From Atherinomorus stipes (lineage: Eukaryota; Chordata; Actinopteri; Atheriniformes; Atherinidae), in the NCBI GenBank assembly GCA_023101725.1, contig JALJCO010008681.1:187001-251000 (forward strand): a stretch of 64,000 nt of DNA, given 5' to 3'. Of this stretch, positions 1-10,640 are shown in pieces; the stretch's first letter is position 1, and the number at the start of each line of letters is the position of its first letter. The notes under the pieces were generated by a model, which was not told the DNA's origin, made no database searches, and saw only the letters and a list, made by a program, of their open reading frames with translations. The position numbers were made by a program, and so were the translations under genes.

Positions 1-80
1 GATATCGGTTATTGGCCACATGAGTTTTAAAATATTGGCATATCGGATATCGGCGTAAATTCCAATATCGTGCATCCCTA
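1..80. mobile_element. right arm of a dispersed palindromic-type element, cut by the window edge
   Basis: It matches nearly base for base the arm at about 2435-2515 (TTATTGGCCACATGAGTTTT, then the TATCGTGCATCCCTAA end) and, inverted, the segment at 13938-14030. It is intronic in polr3d. Confidence 0.6.
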
Positions 81-346
81 ATCTGCAGTTTTCAGTTTAG
101 AACTGGAGGTTTTATAAAACGTCGCCTAAAAAAACGAGATCGGACAATATGGAAAAATATATCTTCTATATTTTTTGGGCATATTGTTCACGGCCGTACA
201 TGAAGAACATAACAGACATTTTATGTAAAATCTTTGCTCTTTTTGAACATCTGTAAGAAGCGGGAGCAGGGTGGTATCTGCCATTGTAAAAGAATGATAT
301 TCAGAACTGTTCCTTTCTTTTCTCTCTGTTTTCTTCTTTTCCAAAG

Positions 347-393
347 AAAACGTTTGAGCCGAACGTCCACGCTGTGAGGAAGATCAAAGACGA
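347..393 (+). CDS. polr3d: polr3d coding exon (first in window)
   Basis: Reads KTFEPNVHAVRKIKD plus two bases of a Glu codon. The acceptor is a pyrimidine tract ending CCAAAG and the donor is GTGAGT at 394. The only intron before the next exon is 72 bp. Confidence 0.85.
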
Positions 394-3300
394 GTGAGTG
401 GCCACCAGTGCGATTGCAGTCGGGTTTAATCCTGCAGAGTTCCCTGCTCATGTTTTCCCTCTCAGGTTAAAGGAAGAGGTCCACGTCGCTCCCAAAAAGG
501 AGAGAAGAGAGAGGGATGGAAGACGGAGGGAGAGCAGAGACAAGAGGAGGGAGAGGCCTCGGGTCATCCAGTCACACTCCATCTTTGAACAGGGTCCTGC
601 CGACTCTGAGCGCAGACCTGGTACGCCCCCACCTCCGTCCCTCTCACCGGGGGAATCTCCTCTTCCTCATTCAGTCCTCCTCTTCCTCCTGCAGGCTGGC
701 ACGGAGCTGCAGGGCTGCACGACTCCTCTTCCTCCGCCGTCTGCAGACCGGTGAAGAAGGAAGGCAGAGAGTCCGCCGAGCACGAAGACCAGCTGCTCAG
801 CAAACTTCAGAGAGACGACGTGAGTCGCTCATCATCCGGTCTGGGGCTGGGATCAACCACTCGTCTTTAAACCACTAATCCATCAGTTAGTTTTTGAATG
901 GTCAGACAGCAATGTATCCATGTTGATGCATATCTGAAATGAAAAACAGAGCATGAATAAAGAGGCAGCGGGAGCCGGCGGCCTGTCACAGAGTCTTTCC
1001 TGAACCAGCAGAAGGTGAAATTTATGTTCAAACAGCTGACGGAAAAACCTGCTTTTAATTCTCTCATTCACACGAAAATGATCATAAAAAACTCACAATA
1101 CTGCTGAGTTATTGTAATAGTATAGTCATTATGGCTGGGGAAAAAATCGATACAGTGAAATATCGCGATATTTTCATATGCTGATATCATGTTGATATGT
1201 AAAAATGTGGTATAGATCTATTTTACTAATGAAATCTCACGAGATTTTGTTGTTCAGTCACGAAATCTTGCGAGATTTCATTGGTAAAATAGATCAATAT
1301 TGCATTTTTGAATCTCTGTATGAAATCTGCATATGAAAATATCGCGATATTTCAGTGTATCACATTTTTTCCCAGCCCTAATAGTCATGTAAACTTGGAG
1401 GCTTTAAGCTAGTACAGAAATTGTTTTCCAACAAAACACAATAAAGATAGGGATGCACGATATAATCGGCCACCCCACCGATATTTAACCGATATTTAAC
1501 CCATCAGCCCGCTGTTTCTAAAGTCTAAAAAACTAAAAACTTCTGCTTCAAAAACTTTTTTTTACCGACTTTAAAACTTCAAAAGACTGGGGGTGGGAAA
1601 AGATATTGATCCGCTGAAATATCGCGATATTTTCATATGCTTATATATTGACATTTAAAAACGTGGTATCGATTAGGGATGGGCGATATATCGTCAAAGG
1701 AATTTCCCATGGTAGTTTGTCATCTCAGGATAAAAATATAAATTCATTTTATCAGGTTGTATTTACAGATATTTATAGTTTAGTGTTGCAGCGTTTAGAT
1801 AAAAGTGAAATTTGTTCTCATATTTCACGTTTGCAGTTTTACATCACAGGTGAACTATTTTAACATAACTGATGTAGTTTCGTGTCTTTTATTATTATTT
1901 TAGGGCTCTCAAGACAGAATGTTGTGAATTTTATAATACGAATAATTAGGCTGATATTTTTAATGTCTCGTATCGTTACCATGATAAAAAAAAAAACATA
2001 GATTATCATGATTTTTTAGTCCATATCGCCCGTCCCTAGTATCGATCTATTTTACTAACGAAATCTTGCGATATTTTATCCTTCTGTTACGAAAACCTGC
2101 GAGAATTCACAAAAATTTCATATTTTTTTCATATGCTGATATCATAATGACATTTAAAAATGTGGTATCGAACTTTTTTACTAACAAAATTTCACGGTAT
2201 TTCATCGTTCTGTTACGAAATCTCGTGAGAATTCACAAAATATCATCATATTTTGTAAGTGAAATAGATCAATACTGCATTTTTAAGTATCAATATGATA
2301 TCGGCATATGAAAATATCACAATATTTCAGTGTATCGATATTTTTTCCCACCCCTATTTTTCAAAGTGTCAGAAACAAATAACAAAACTGCTATTTGCAA
2401 TGACTGCTTATTTTTTTAGCTTTAATATCGGTATCGATATCGGTTATTGGCCACATGAGTTTTAAAGTATCGGCATATTGGATATCGGCCAAAATTCCAA
2501 TATCGTGCATCCCTAAATGGAGATTAGTAAACCTTCAGAATTTGAACATACACTGTAAAAAGCTTATCTGGGCTGCAGATGATTATTCACGTTCATCTAA
2601 CTTAAATATTTTGGTTTGGTGAAAAACTGAGTTAAATCAACTTCAAAATCACACTCTTTAGTCTAAAGTAAGTTTTTACTTTTACTCAAAGTAAAAATTT
2701 TAGGTTGTTTCAGCAAAAAAAATCTTGGTAAATCTTAAAATAAATTTTAAAAAATTGTTTTTATTTTTATTTTTTGCTTGTAATAAGCAAAAGAAAAAAA
2801 ACTACCAATAGAACAAGTGACATTTTCTTGATAAGATTTGTTGAAATAAGATGCATTTGTCTTAAAACAAGTTCCTGTATCTCTCTGAATGTTTCTCTTT
2901 CTGTGATTTTGTCTGATTTTTTAGTGTGATGAGACATTTTGATTAGAAATGAGAAAAATCTACTTGGTGAGATGTGATGACGTTTTTGAATTTCAGCTTC
3001 ATGGTTGGAACTTCAGGTTTGATGACGGCTGATGTTTGACCGTTTTAACCCTGATCTCTCCTCAGTTCATCGATGATCCAGGTCTGAGGAACGACGCCAA
3101 GCTGAAGCCCATCCAGCTGCCTTTGTCTCAGTCCAGCGACGTCTCCGTCAACCTCGCACCGTCCACCGCTGGTGAGGAACTTTTATGTGTTTTATTTTGG
3201 TAAATCCTCCAGCTGGTGGTCCACATTCAGAGTCAGACGGAGCTGGGCGACACGCTCCAAATATCATGTTTGTTTTAGATGACGTTATATGATATATACC

Positions 3301-6300
3301 AGGATTTTTACCAGGGTCCTTGCAGGGTCTTAAAAAGTCTAAAAATGTCTACATTTAAAGGGATAGTACACCAACAGAATGATGCTCCTTCATCTTCTCC
3401 TCATCCTCATGCTGAGCAAGACTCTGGAGCACTTTTTAATATCTCAAATGCAGCCGGAGATCGGGGGGCAATGTACAGAACAATGTAAACATGACATGTC
3501 CGTCATCATGGCGGCATGTCGCGGCCCTGCTGGGACCTGCTCCCTGCTGTAGAAACCTCCCTCTGAACGTCCCTCATCTTCCTCATCTTCCTCATCTTCC
3601 TCCATGCTGGCAGGTCCGGAGAGCCCAGCTCTGCTCGGAGCGTCCCGCGGCGCTGGGGGCCGACCCCGGCAGCCTGAGCAGCCGGCCCTGGCCACGCTGC
3701 TGCAGGATCTCCGCCTGTCCGGGGGGGAGGAGCTCTTCTTCATGCAGCTGCCGGACTGCATGCCCGGCCGAGCGTCCGGGCCGAAGGCCGAGGCTGCTGC
3801 CGCATCTGCGTCTGGGAAAGCTGCAAAGAAGGACGGGAAGTCTGAGGGCAGAACGCCGGCACACCTGCAGTCACGCGTGAGTTCACGGGAGGGACGCGAG
3901 TTCACGGGAGGGACGCGAGTTCACGGGAGGGACGCGAGTTCACGGGAGGGACGCGAGATCACGGGAGGGACGCGAGTTCACGGGACCGACGCGAGTTCAC
4001 GGGACAGACGCGAGTTCACGGGAGGGACGCGAGTTCACGGGAGGGACGCGAGTTCACGGGAGGGACGCGAGATCACGGGAGGGACGCGAGTTCACGGGAC
4101 GGACGCGAGTTCACGGGAGGGACGCGAGTTCACGGGACCGATGTGAGTTCACGGGAGGGACGCGAGTTCACGGGAGGGACGCGAGTTCACGGGAGGGACG
4201 CGAGATCACGGGAGGGACGCGAGTTCACGGGACGGACGCGAGTTCACGGGAGGGACGCGAGTTCACGGGACCGATGTGAGTTCACGGGAGGGACGCGAGT
4301 TCACGGGACAGACGCGAGTTCACGGGAGGGACGCGAGTTCACGGGACAGACGCGAGTTCACGGGAGGGACACGAGTTCACGGGACAGACGCGAGTTCACG
4401 GGACGGACGCGAGTTCACGGGAGGGACGTGAGTTCACGGGACAGACGGACAGACGCGAGTTCACGGGAGGGACGCGAGTTCACGGGAGGGACGCGAGTTC
4501 ACAGGACGGACGTGAGTTCACGGGACAGACGGACAGACGCGAGTTCACGGGACAGACGCGAGTTCACGGGACAGACGCCAGTTCACGGGAGGGACGCCAG
4601 TTCACGGGACCGACGCGAGTTCACGGGAGGGACGCGAGTTCACGGGACGGACGTGAGTTCACGGGACAGACGGACAGACGCGAGTTCACGGGACAGACGC
4701 GAGTTCACGGGACAGACGGACAGACGAGAGTTCACGGGACCGACGCGAGTTCACGGGACAGACGCGAGGTCACGGGACAGACGCGAGTTCACGGGACCGA
4801 CGCCAGTTCACGGGAGGGACGCGAGTTCACGGGACAGATGCGAGTTCACGGGACAGACGCGAGTTCACGGGACAGACGCGAGTTCACGGGACAGACGCGA
4901 GTTCACGGGACGGACGTGAGTTCACGGGACAGACGGACAGACGAGAGTTCACGGGACCGACGCGAGTTCACGGGACAGACGCGAGTTCACGGGACAGACG
5001 CGAGGTCACGGGACAGACGCGAGGTCACGGGACAGACGCGAGTTCACGGGACAGACGCGAGTTCACGGGACAGACGCCAGTTCACGGGACCGACGCCAGT
5101 TCACGGGAGGGACGCGAGTTCACGGGACAGACGCGAGTTCACGGGACAGACGCGAGTTCACAGGACAGACGCGAGTTCACGGGACAGACGCGAGTTCACG
5201 GGAGGGACGCGAGTTCACGGGGCCGACGCGAGTTCACGGGACAGACGCGAGTTCACGGGACAGACGCGACTTCACGGGACCGACGCGAGTTCACGGGACA
5301 GACGCGAGTTCACGGGACAGACGCGAGTTCACGGGACAGACGCGAGTTCACGGGACAGACGCGAGTTCACGGGACCGACGCCAGTTCACGGGACAGACGC
5401 GAGTTCACGGGACAGACGCGAGTTCACGGGACAGACGGACAGACGCGAGTTCACGGGGCCGACGCGAGTTCACGGGGCCGACGCGAGTTCACGGGACAGA
5501 CGGACAGACGCGAGTTCACGGGACCGACGCGAGTTCACGGGAGGGACGCGAGTTCACGGGGCCGACGCGAGTTCACGGGGCCGACGCGAGTTCACGGGAC
5601 CGACGCGAGTTCAAGGGACAGACGCCAGTTCACAGGACAGACGCGAGTTCACGGGACCGACGCCAGTTCACGGGAGGGACGCGAGTTCACGGGACAGACG
5701 GACAGACGCGAGTTCACGGGACAGACGCCAGTTCACGGGAGGGACGCGAGTTCACGGGACAGACGGACAGACGCGAGTTCACGGGACAGACGCGAGTTCA
5801 CGGGACAGACGCGAGTTCACGGGACAGACGCGAGTTCACGGGACCGACGCCAGTTCACGGGACAGACGGACAGACGCGAGTTCACGGGACAGACGCGAGT
5901 TCACGGGACAGACGGACAGACGCGAGTTCACGGGACAGACGCAAGTTCACGGGACAGACGCGATTTTCACGGGACAGACGTGAGTTCACGGGACAGACGC
6001 GATTTTCACGGTACCGACGCGAGTTCACGGGACAGACGTGAGTTCACGGGACAGACGCAAGTTCACGGGAGGGACGCGAGTTCACGGGACCGACGTGAGT
6101 TCACGGGACCCACGCGAGTTCATGGGACAGACGCGAGTTCACGGGACAGACGCGAGTTCACTGGACCGACGCGAGTTCACGGGAGGGACGCGAGTTCACG
6201 GGACAGACGCGAGTTCACGGGACAGACGCGAGTTCACTCGACCAACGCGAGTTCACTCGACCAACGCGAGTTCACGGGAGGGACGCGAGTTCACGGGACA

Positions 6301-7955
6301 GACGCGAGTTCACGGGACCGACGCGAGTTCACGGGACAGACGCGAGTTCACGGGACAGACGCAAGTTCACGGGACCGACGCGAGTTCTCGGGACCGACGC
6401 GAGTTCACGGGACAGACGCGAGTTCACGGGACTGACGCCAGTTCACGGGAGGGACGCGAGTTCACGGGACCGACGCCAGTTCACGGGACAGACGGACAGA
6501 CGCGAGTTCACGGGACAGACGCGAGTTCACGGGACCGACGCCAGTTCACGGGACCGACGCCAGTTCACGGGACAGACGGACAGACGCGAGTTCACGGGAC
6601 AGACGCGAGTTCACGGGACAGACGGACAGACGCGAGTTCACGGGACAGACGCGAGTTCACGGGACAGACGCGAGTTCACGGGACAGACGCGAGTTCACGG
6701 GACAGACGCGAGTTCACGGGACAGACGGACAGACGCGAGTTCACGGGACAGACGCGAGTTCACGGGACAGACGGACAGACGCGAGTTCACGGGACAGACG
6801 CGAGTTCACAGGACAGACGGACAGACGCGAGTTCACGGGACAGACGCGAGTTCACGGGACAGACGGACAGACGCGAGTTCACGGGACAGACGCGAGTTCA
6901 CGGGACAGACGCGAGTTCACGGGACAGAAGCGAGTTCACGGGACCGACGCGAGTTCACGGGACAGACGCGAGTTCACGGGACGGACGCCAGTTCACGGGA
7001 GGGACGCGAGTTCACGGGACAGACGCGAGTTCACGGGACGGACGTGAGTTCACGGGACAGACGGACAGACGCGAGTTCACGGGACAGACGCGAGTTCACG
7101 GGACGGACGCGAGTTCACGGGACAGACGCGAGTTCACGGGACAGACGCGAGTTCACGGGACAGATGCGAGTTCACGGGACGGACGCGAGTTCACGGGACA
7201 GATGCGAGTTCACGGGACCGACGCGAGTTCGCGGGACGGACGCGATTTTCACGGGACGGACGCGAGTTCACGGGACGGACGCGAGTTCACGGGACGGACG
7301 CGAGTTCACGGGACGGACGCGAGTTCACGGGACAGACGCGAGTTCACGGGACGGACGCGAGTTCACGGGACAGACGCGAGTTCACGGGACAGACGCGAGT
7401 TCACGGGACAGACGCGAGTTCACGGGACAGACGCGAGTTCACGGGAGGGACGCGAGTTCACAGGACAGACGCGAGTTCACGGGACAGACGCGAGTTCACA
7501 TGACAGACGCGAGTTCACGGGACAGACGTGAGGTGTCCAGCGAGACATCCTGCACACGATCACGCCCATCTGCTGGACTTCTGGGAAGACCAGCGCAGGT
7601 TGAGGTGGACGTGGTTCTCGTCCCTTCAGGGGACGTCTGAGAGGACAAAAACCACGTTCCATCTTTTCCAGCTGCTCCTCAGAAATACGTGTCCTCCTCA
7701 CTTTCCCCCAGAAGTTCAGTGTCAATGTTTTATGTTCCTGGTCTGAACTTTCTGTCATGTTTGATGATGTCATAAAGCCGTGCGTCTCCTGCAGGAGTCC
7801 GCGCACAAGGAAAACTGTGTGGTCCTTTCACAGTTCCCTGAGGGATTCCTGGGAAAACTGCAGATCAGGAGGTCCGGAAAGATGCAGCTGAAGCTGGGGG
7901 ACATCGTCATGGACGTCTCAGAGGGAGCTGCTTTTTCCTTTCTGCAGGTAATATA

Positions 7956-7991
<36 letters not shown>

Positions 7992-8016
7992 AAAAAAAAA
8001 AAAAAAAAAAAAGGGA

Positions 8017-8048
<32 letters not shown>

Positions 8049-8053
8049 GAAAA

Positions 8054-8101
<48 letters not shown>

Positions 8102-8745
8102 TTAATAAAATTGTGATTTAGTGAATTAAAATATTATTTTTGAATTGTGGTTGGAAATAATAAAAAAAAAAATAAACAAACAAACATAACTGTCTTGGAC
8201 ACATCAGAGCATCTTTTTAACACTGTTTTTTTTTTTTTTACTTAATTTACTGCATTTTAAATTATATTTTTATTAGAATTTTTAAGATTTGATTTTTCAT
8301 TCATTTTTTTTTAACTAGATTTGATAAAGGTTTTTTGATGTTTAAAAATATTTAAAATATGATTTTTGATTACATTTTATTTCATTTTCAGATTTAAATT
8401 TGAATTAAATATTTAAAACATAATTGATTAATTTTTGTATAAAATTTTCCTGTTTTTAATTTAATTTAATTCCTAAATTAAAAAATCGATGAATTTTATT
8501 GACGCTTCTGTAATTTAAAATGCTAAACTTATTTTTTTTAGGTGAATGTTCTGCTTCTCGTAGCTTCATGTGAATCATGCCGTCTCAGAAACCAACTGTC
8601 CTCCTTCCTGCAGCAACTGGTGTCCGTTCGTCTGTCCGACGGCCAGACTGGAAACATGATGGTGTTGGGAAACGTCCGGCACAAACTGGTGCTGTCGCCT
8701 GATTTCCAGGTCTTACTGGGACAAGCTGCAGCTCAGGAGCCGTAA
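347..8745 (+). CDS. polr3d: RNA polymerase III subunit RPC4, C-terminal 326 residues (partial, 7 exons)
   Basis: RPC4 pairs with RPC5 in the nucleus to form the TFIIF-like subcomplex of RNA polymerase III, used in initiation, termination and reinitiation. Coding exons are 347-393, 466-620, 695-819, 3066-3171, 3614-3876, 7795-7947 and 8614-8745. They total 981 nt, stay in phase, and every junction has GT..AG. Recognisable family segments are a KTFEPN start, a basic KKERRERD stretch, VIQSHSIFEQGPA, DDPGLRND, LFFMQLPD, and the conserved C-terminal domain (GFLGKLQIRRSGKMQLKLGD, then LVSVRLSDGQTG and HKLVLSPDF). Human RPC4 is about 398 residues, so roughly 70 N-terminal residues lie upstream of the window. 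Intron 5 of this set is blown up to 3.9 kb by a 19-bp array that starts at the splice donor. Identity rests on recalled family sequence; no search was run. Confidence 0.93.
466..620 (+). CDS. polr3d: polr3d coding exon with the basic region and HSIFEQGPA motif
   Basis: Acceptor CTCTCAG at 459-465, donor GT at 621. It encodes an Arg/Lys/Glu-rich stretch followed by RPRVIQSHSIFEQGPADSE, one of the most conserved RPC4 segments. Confidence 0.9.
695..819 (+). CDS. polr3d: polr3d coding exon
   Basis: Acceptor TCCTGCAG, donor GTGAGT at 820. It begins with a split Gly codon followed by Trp-His-Gly, and ends with an acidic, Leu-rich segment (EDQLLSKLQRDD) as in RPC4 homologues. Confidence 0.85.
1130..1380. 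mobile_element. hAT-type MITE, 251 bp, with 8-bp target duplication
   Basis: Long imperfect palindrome. The left end TATGGCTGGGGAAAAAATCG mirrors the right end ATTTTTTCCCAGCCCTA, and both arms contain GAAATATCGCGATATTTTCA. It is flanked by ATAGTCAT at 1122-1129 and again at 1381-1388. An 8-bp duplication is the hAT signature. It has no coding capacity and lies in a polr3d intron. Confidence 0.75.
1448..2515. mobile_element. composite nest of AT-rich DNA-transposon remnants
   Basis: The outer ends TAGGGATGCACGATAT (1448) and ATATCGTGCATCCCTA (to 2515) are inverted copies. Inside lies a second palindromic element (about 1588-2357, ends GGGGTGGGAAAA / TTTTCCCACCCC). That one is itself split by a third element at 1674-2038. 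I could not find a clean target duplication for the two outer layers. Confidence 0.6.
1674..2038. mobile_element. nested hAT-type MITE, 365 bp, with 8-bp target duplication
   Basis: Inverted ends TAGGGATGGGCGATATAT and ATATCGCCCGTCCCTA. The direct repeat GTATCGAT occurs at 1666-1673 and 2039-2046, so the insertion is 8-bp flanked and lies inside an older element of a different sequence. Confidence 0.75.
2516..3065. repeat. polr3d intron with an A/T-rich dispersed repeat copy
   Basis: From about 2690 to 2975 the sequence matches a family also seen at 10457-10640, 58690-59190 and 63850-64000. Shared phrases are CTTGTAATAAGCAAAA, CCAATAGAACAAG, AAATAAGATGCAT and TTAGAAATGAGAAAA. No coding sequence is seen before the exon at 3066. 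Confidence 0.5.
3066..3171 (+). CDS. polr3d: polr3d coding exon with DDPGLRND motif
   Basis: Acceptor CTCCTCAG, donor GTGAGG at 3172. It reads FIDDPGLRNDAKLKPIQLPL, which lines up with the conserved RPC4 motif before the variable middle region. The preceding 2.2 kb intron is long because of inserted palindromic elements. Confidence 0.92.
3614..3876 (+). CDS. polr3d: polr3d coding exon with LFFMQLPD motif; its donor seeds the 19-bp array
   Basis: Acceptor TGCTGGCAG. It encodes LATLLQDLRLSGGEELFFMQ then LPD, followed by an Ala/Lys-rich tail. The donor GTGAGT at 3877-3882 is also the first unit of the tandem array that fills the following intron. Confidence 0.9.
3877..7533. repeat. 19-bp minisatellite (about 190 units) in a polr3d intron
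   Basis: The unit is GCGAGTTCACGGGAGGGAC or GCGAGTTCACGGGACAGAC. The first unit is the splice donor of the exon ending at 3876 (GTGAGTTCACGGG). Some units carry an eight-base GACAGACG expansion. About ten internal units retain GTGAGT, for example at 4143, 4276, 4429, 4512, 4653, 4916, 5980, 6039, 6095 and 7045. No unit carries a stop in most frames, so long spurious reading frames of 150 to 497 codons with an SSRDRREFTG-type repeat run through it. Confidence 0.95.
7795..7947 (+). CDS. polr3d: polr3d coding exon, first half of the conserved C-terminal domain
   Basis: Acceptor CTCCTGCAG, donor GTAATA at 7948; 51 whole codons. It reads GFLGKLQIRRSGKMQLKLGD followed by IVMDVSEGAAFSFLQ, the hallmark RPC4 C-terminal fold. 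Confidence 0.93.
7948..8613. repeat. polr3d last intron: simple repeats and AT-rich DNA
   Basis: At 7955-8101 there is a (GT)n, (AT)n, poly-A, G-run, poly-A, (AT)n, (GT)n series that is close to a mirror repeat. The rest is AT-rich with no coding signal until the acceptor at 8613. Confidence 0.8.
8614..8745 (+). CDS. polr3d: polr3d terminal coding exon with stop
   Basis: Acceptor CTTCCTGCAG at 8604-8613. It encodes QLVSVRLSDGQTGNMMVLGN and HKLVLSPDFQVLL, and ends at TAA 8743-8745. A polyadenylation signal follows 263 bp after the stop. Confidence 0.93.
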   Translation, partial: QLVSVRLSDGQTGNMMVLGNVRHKLVLSPDFQVLLGQAAAQEP

Positions 8746-9007
8746 GACGGACGACGGTAGAGCTGACGATCCCGATGCACCAAGACTCGTCTCACTCAGC
8801 TGGAAACGGAGTTTTCAGGCAGCTACGAAGGAATTACAGATTTCTGAAGGCTTCTTCTGACAGGTGAACATTTCCACAGGTGTTAGCAGAGCTTCAGGTG
8901 GACTCGGACTTTCTCTTTTCCTCTGTGTTTGGTAGATTTTTTATGTCTTTGTCATACAGCTGAGCTGAAGTTCTGAATGTTTCTGACGTTACTGTTCATG
9001 AAAAGAT

Positions 9008-9013
9008 AATAAA
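9008..9013 (+). terminator. polyadenylation signal, probable polr3d 3' end
   Basis: AATAAA within GATAATAAAAAGATG, followed by a T/G-rich stretch (TTTGCTTGTTTTC) typical of a downstream element. It is the first canonical signal after the polr3d stop. Confidence 0.6.
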
Positions 9014-9119
9014 AAGATGAAGTTTGCTTGTTTTCTTCAAAGTTTTTGAGCTTTTCTGCAGTTTTAGGACGACAGCTGTGATCTGAAGAATCACCACCTC
9101 ATCACAGTCTGAGCTTACA

Positions 9120-9245
9120 GGCCTGGAAACAAAGACCAGTCCTGGAAAAACCTGGAAAATGGTTGAACATTTTTACAGTCATGGAAAATGAGAAAAAGAG
9201 GAAAATGTCCTGAAAAAGCTTGAGTTGTCCTGGAAAATGTTTTTT
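9120..9245. repeat. left part of a dispersed CCTGGAAAA-rich repeat
   Basis: Contains GTCCTGGAAAAACCTGGAAA and similar phrases. The matching part (AAGTCCTGGAAAAATCCTGG to GGGAACCCTG) lies at 10265-10322. The pyrimidine tract sits between the two parts, so it may have grown inside one element. Confidence 0.5.
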
Positions 9246-9274
9246 CCTCCCTCTATGTTGCCACTATGTCACCA

Positions 9275-10165
9275 TTTCGTCTTTGCTTCTTCTTTTTCTT
9301 CGTCTTTTTTTTTTTCGTCTTTGCTTCGTCTTTGGTTCGTCTTTTCTTCGTCTTTTCTTCTTCTTTTCTTCGTCTTTTCTTCGTCTTTGCTTTTCTTTTC
9401 TTCGTCTTTTCTTCGTCTTTGCTTCTTTTCTTCGTCTTTTCTTCGTCTTTGCTTCTTCTTTTCTTCGTCTTTTCTTCGTCTTTGCTTCTTCTTTTCTTCG
9501 TCTTTTCTTCTTTTCTTCGTCTTTTCTTCGTCTTTGCTTCTTCTTTTCTTCGTCTTTTCTTCGTCTTTGCTTCTTCTTTTTCTTCGTCTTTTCTTCTTTT
9601 CTTCGTCTTTTCTTCTTCTTTGCTTCTTTTTTTCTTCGTCTTTTTCTTCATCTTTTTCTTCTTCTTTGTCTTCTTCTTTTTCTTCGTCTTTTTTCGTCTT
9701 TTCTTCGTCTTTTTTTCTTCTTTTCTTCGTCTTTTGCTTCTTCTTTGTTTGTCTTCTTCTTTTCTTCGTCTTTGCTTCTTCTTTTCTTCGTCTTTTTCTT
9801 CGTCTTTTCTTCGTCTTTTCTTCGTCTTTGCTTCTTCTTTTCTTCGTCTTTTTTCGTCTTTTGCTTCGTCTTTGCTTTCTTCTTTTCTTCGTCTTTGCTT
9901 CTTCTTTTCGCTTCTTCTTTTCTTCGTCTTTTCTTCGTCTTTTCTTCGTCTTTGCTCTTCTTTTCTTCGTCTTTTTCTTCGTCTTTGCTTCTTCTTTGGT
10001 CTTCGTCTTCGTCTTTTTTTCGTCTTTTCCTTTGTCTTGCAACTTCATCGCAACTTTGCTCCGTCTTTGCTTCGTCACCGCGATTTTTCTGTTTCATAAC
10101 TGTTTCGTCTTAGCTTTATCTCCGCTTCGTCTTTGTTTTGTCTCCGCTTCGTCTTTTTTCTCTCA
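9275..10165. repeat. pyrimidine-rich imperfect array (TTCTTCGTCTTT type)
   Basis: About 0.9 kb with nearly all bases C or T on the plus strand, apart from G in TTCGTC. Units are hexamer-like TTTCTTCGTC and TTTGCTTC. Reading frames on both strands (F/S/L-rich on plus, KDEEKTKKRR on minus) are low-complexity read-through. Confidence 0.9.
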
Positions 10166-10456
10166 TCTTCATCGCTGTAAAAAATATAAGATTCATTTGT
10201 AGAAACGTCTCCAAAAGCTTGTGGTGGAAGTTATTTGTCTATGTTGTGATAACTTTACTTGTACTTGAAAAGTCCTGGAAAAATCCTGGAAAACAACTTC
10301 TAGAAAAGAGTGGGAACCCTGATCATCGTAGCTGATTTTGGAGGTAGACTGTGTGGACGTCTCTGCTTCTCAGAACTGGGCGTGAAGGCGGTAAAACTCC
10401 CCATGAAGCAGCCGTGGATCAGCCTGATCTCTGCTGGCATCATATTGTGGCGGTGC

Positions 10457-10640
10457 ACTGCAAAAACTCGAAACTTACCAAGTATATTTTTCTCATTTCT
10501 AGCCAAAATACATTCAGTGAGATATAATAACTCTTATCTTCAAGAAATTGTATCAAGAAAATTTTGCTTGTTCTATTGGCAGAATTTTTTTTTGCTTATC
10601 ACAAGCAAAAAAAATCTTTGCCACTCTTAAAATAAGTTTT
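10457..10640. repeat. dispersed A/T-rich repeat, CACTGCAAAAACTC family
   Basis: Begins CACTGCAAAAACTCGAAACT and contains TTTTCTCATTTCTAGCCAAAA and TTGCTTGTTCTATTGGCAG. The same start recurs at 63850, and related copies lie at about 2690 and 58690. Confidence 0.6.

Noticed and set aside
3604..7640. Several open frames of 150 to 497 codons with SSRDRREFTG repeats
   Set aside because: They are the 19-bp array read in all three frames in turn. They overlap a spliced intron of polr3d and have no start context or non-repeat domain.
9253..10097. Lys/Glu-rich minus-strand protein (KDEEKTKKRR) and F/S/L-rich plus-strand proteins
   Set aside because: Low-complexity read-through of the pyrimidine tract in all frames.
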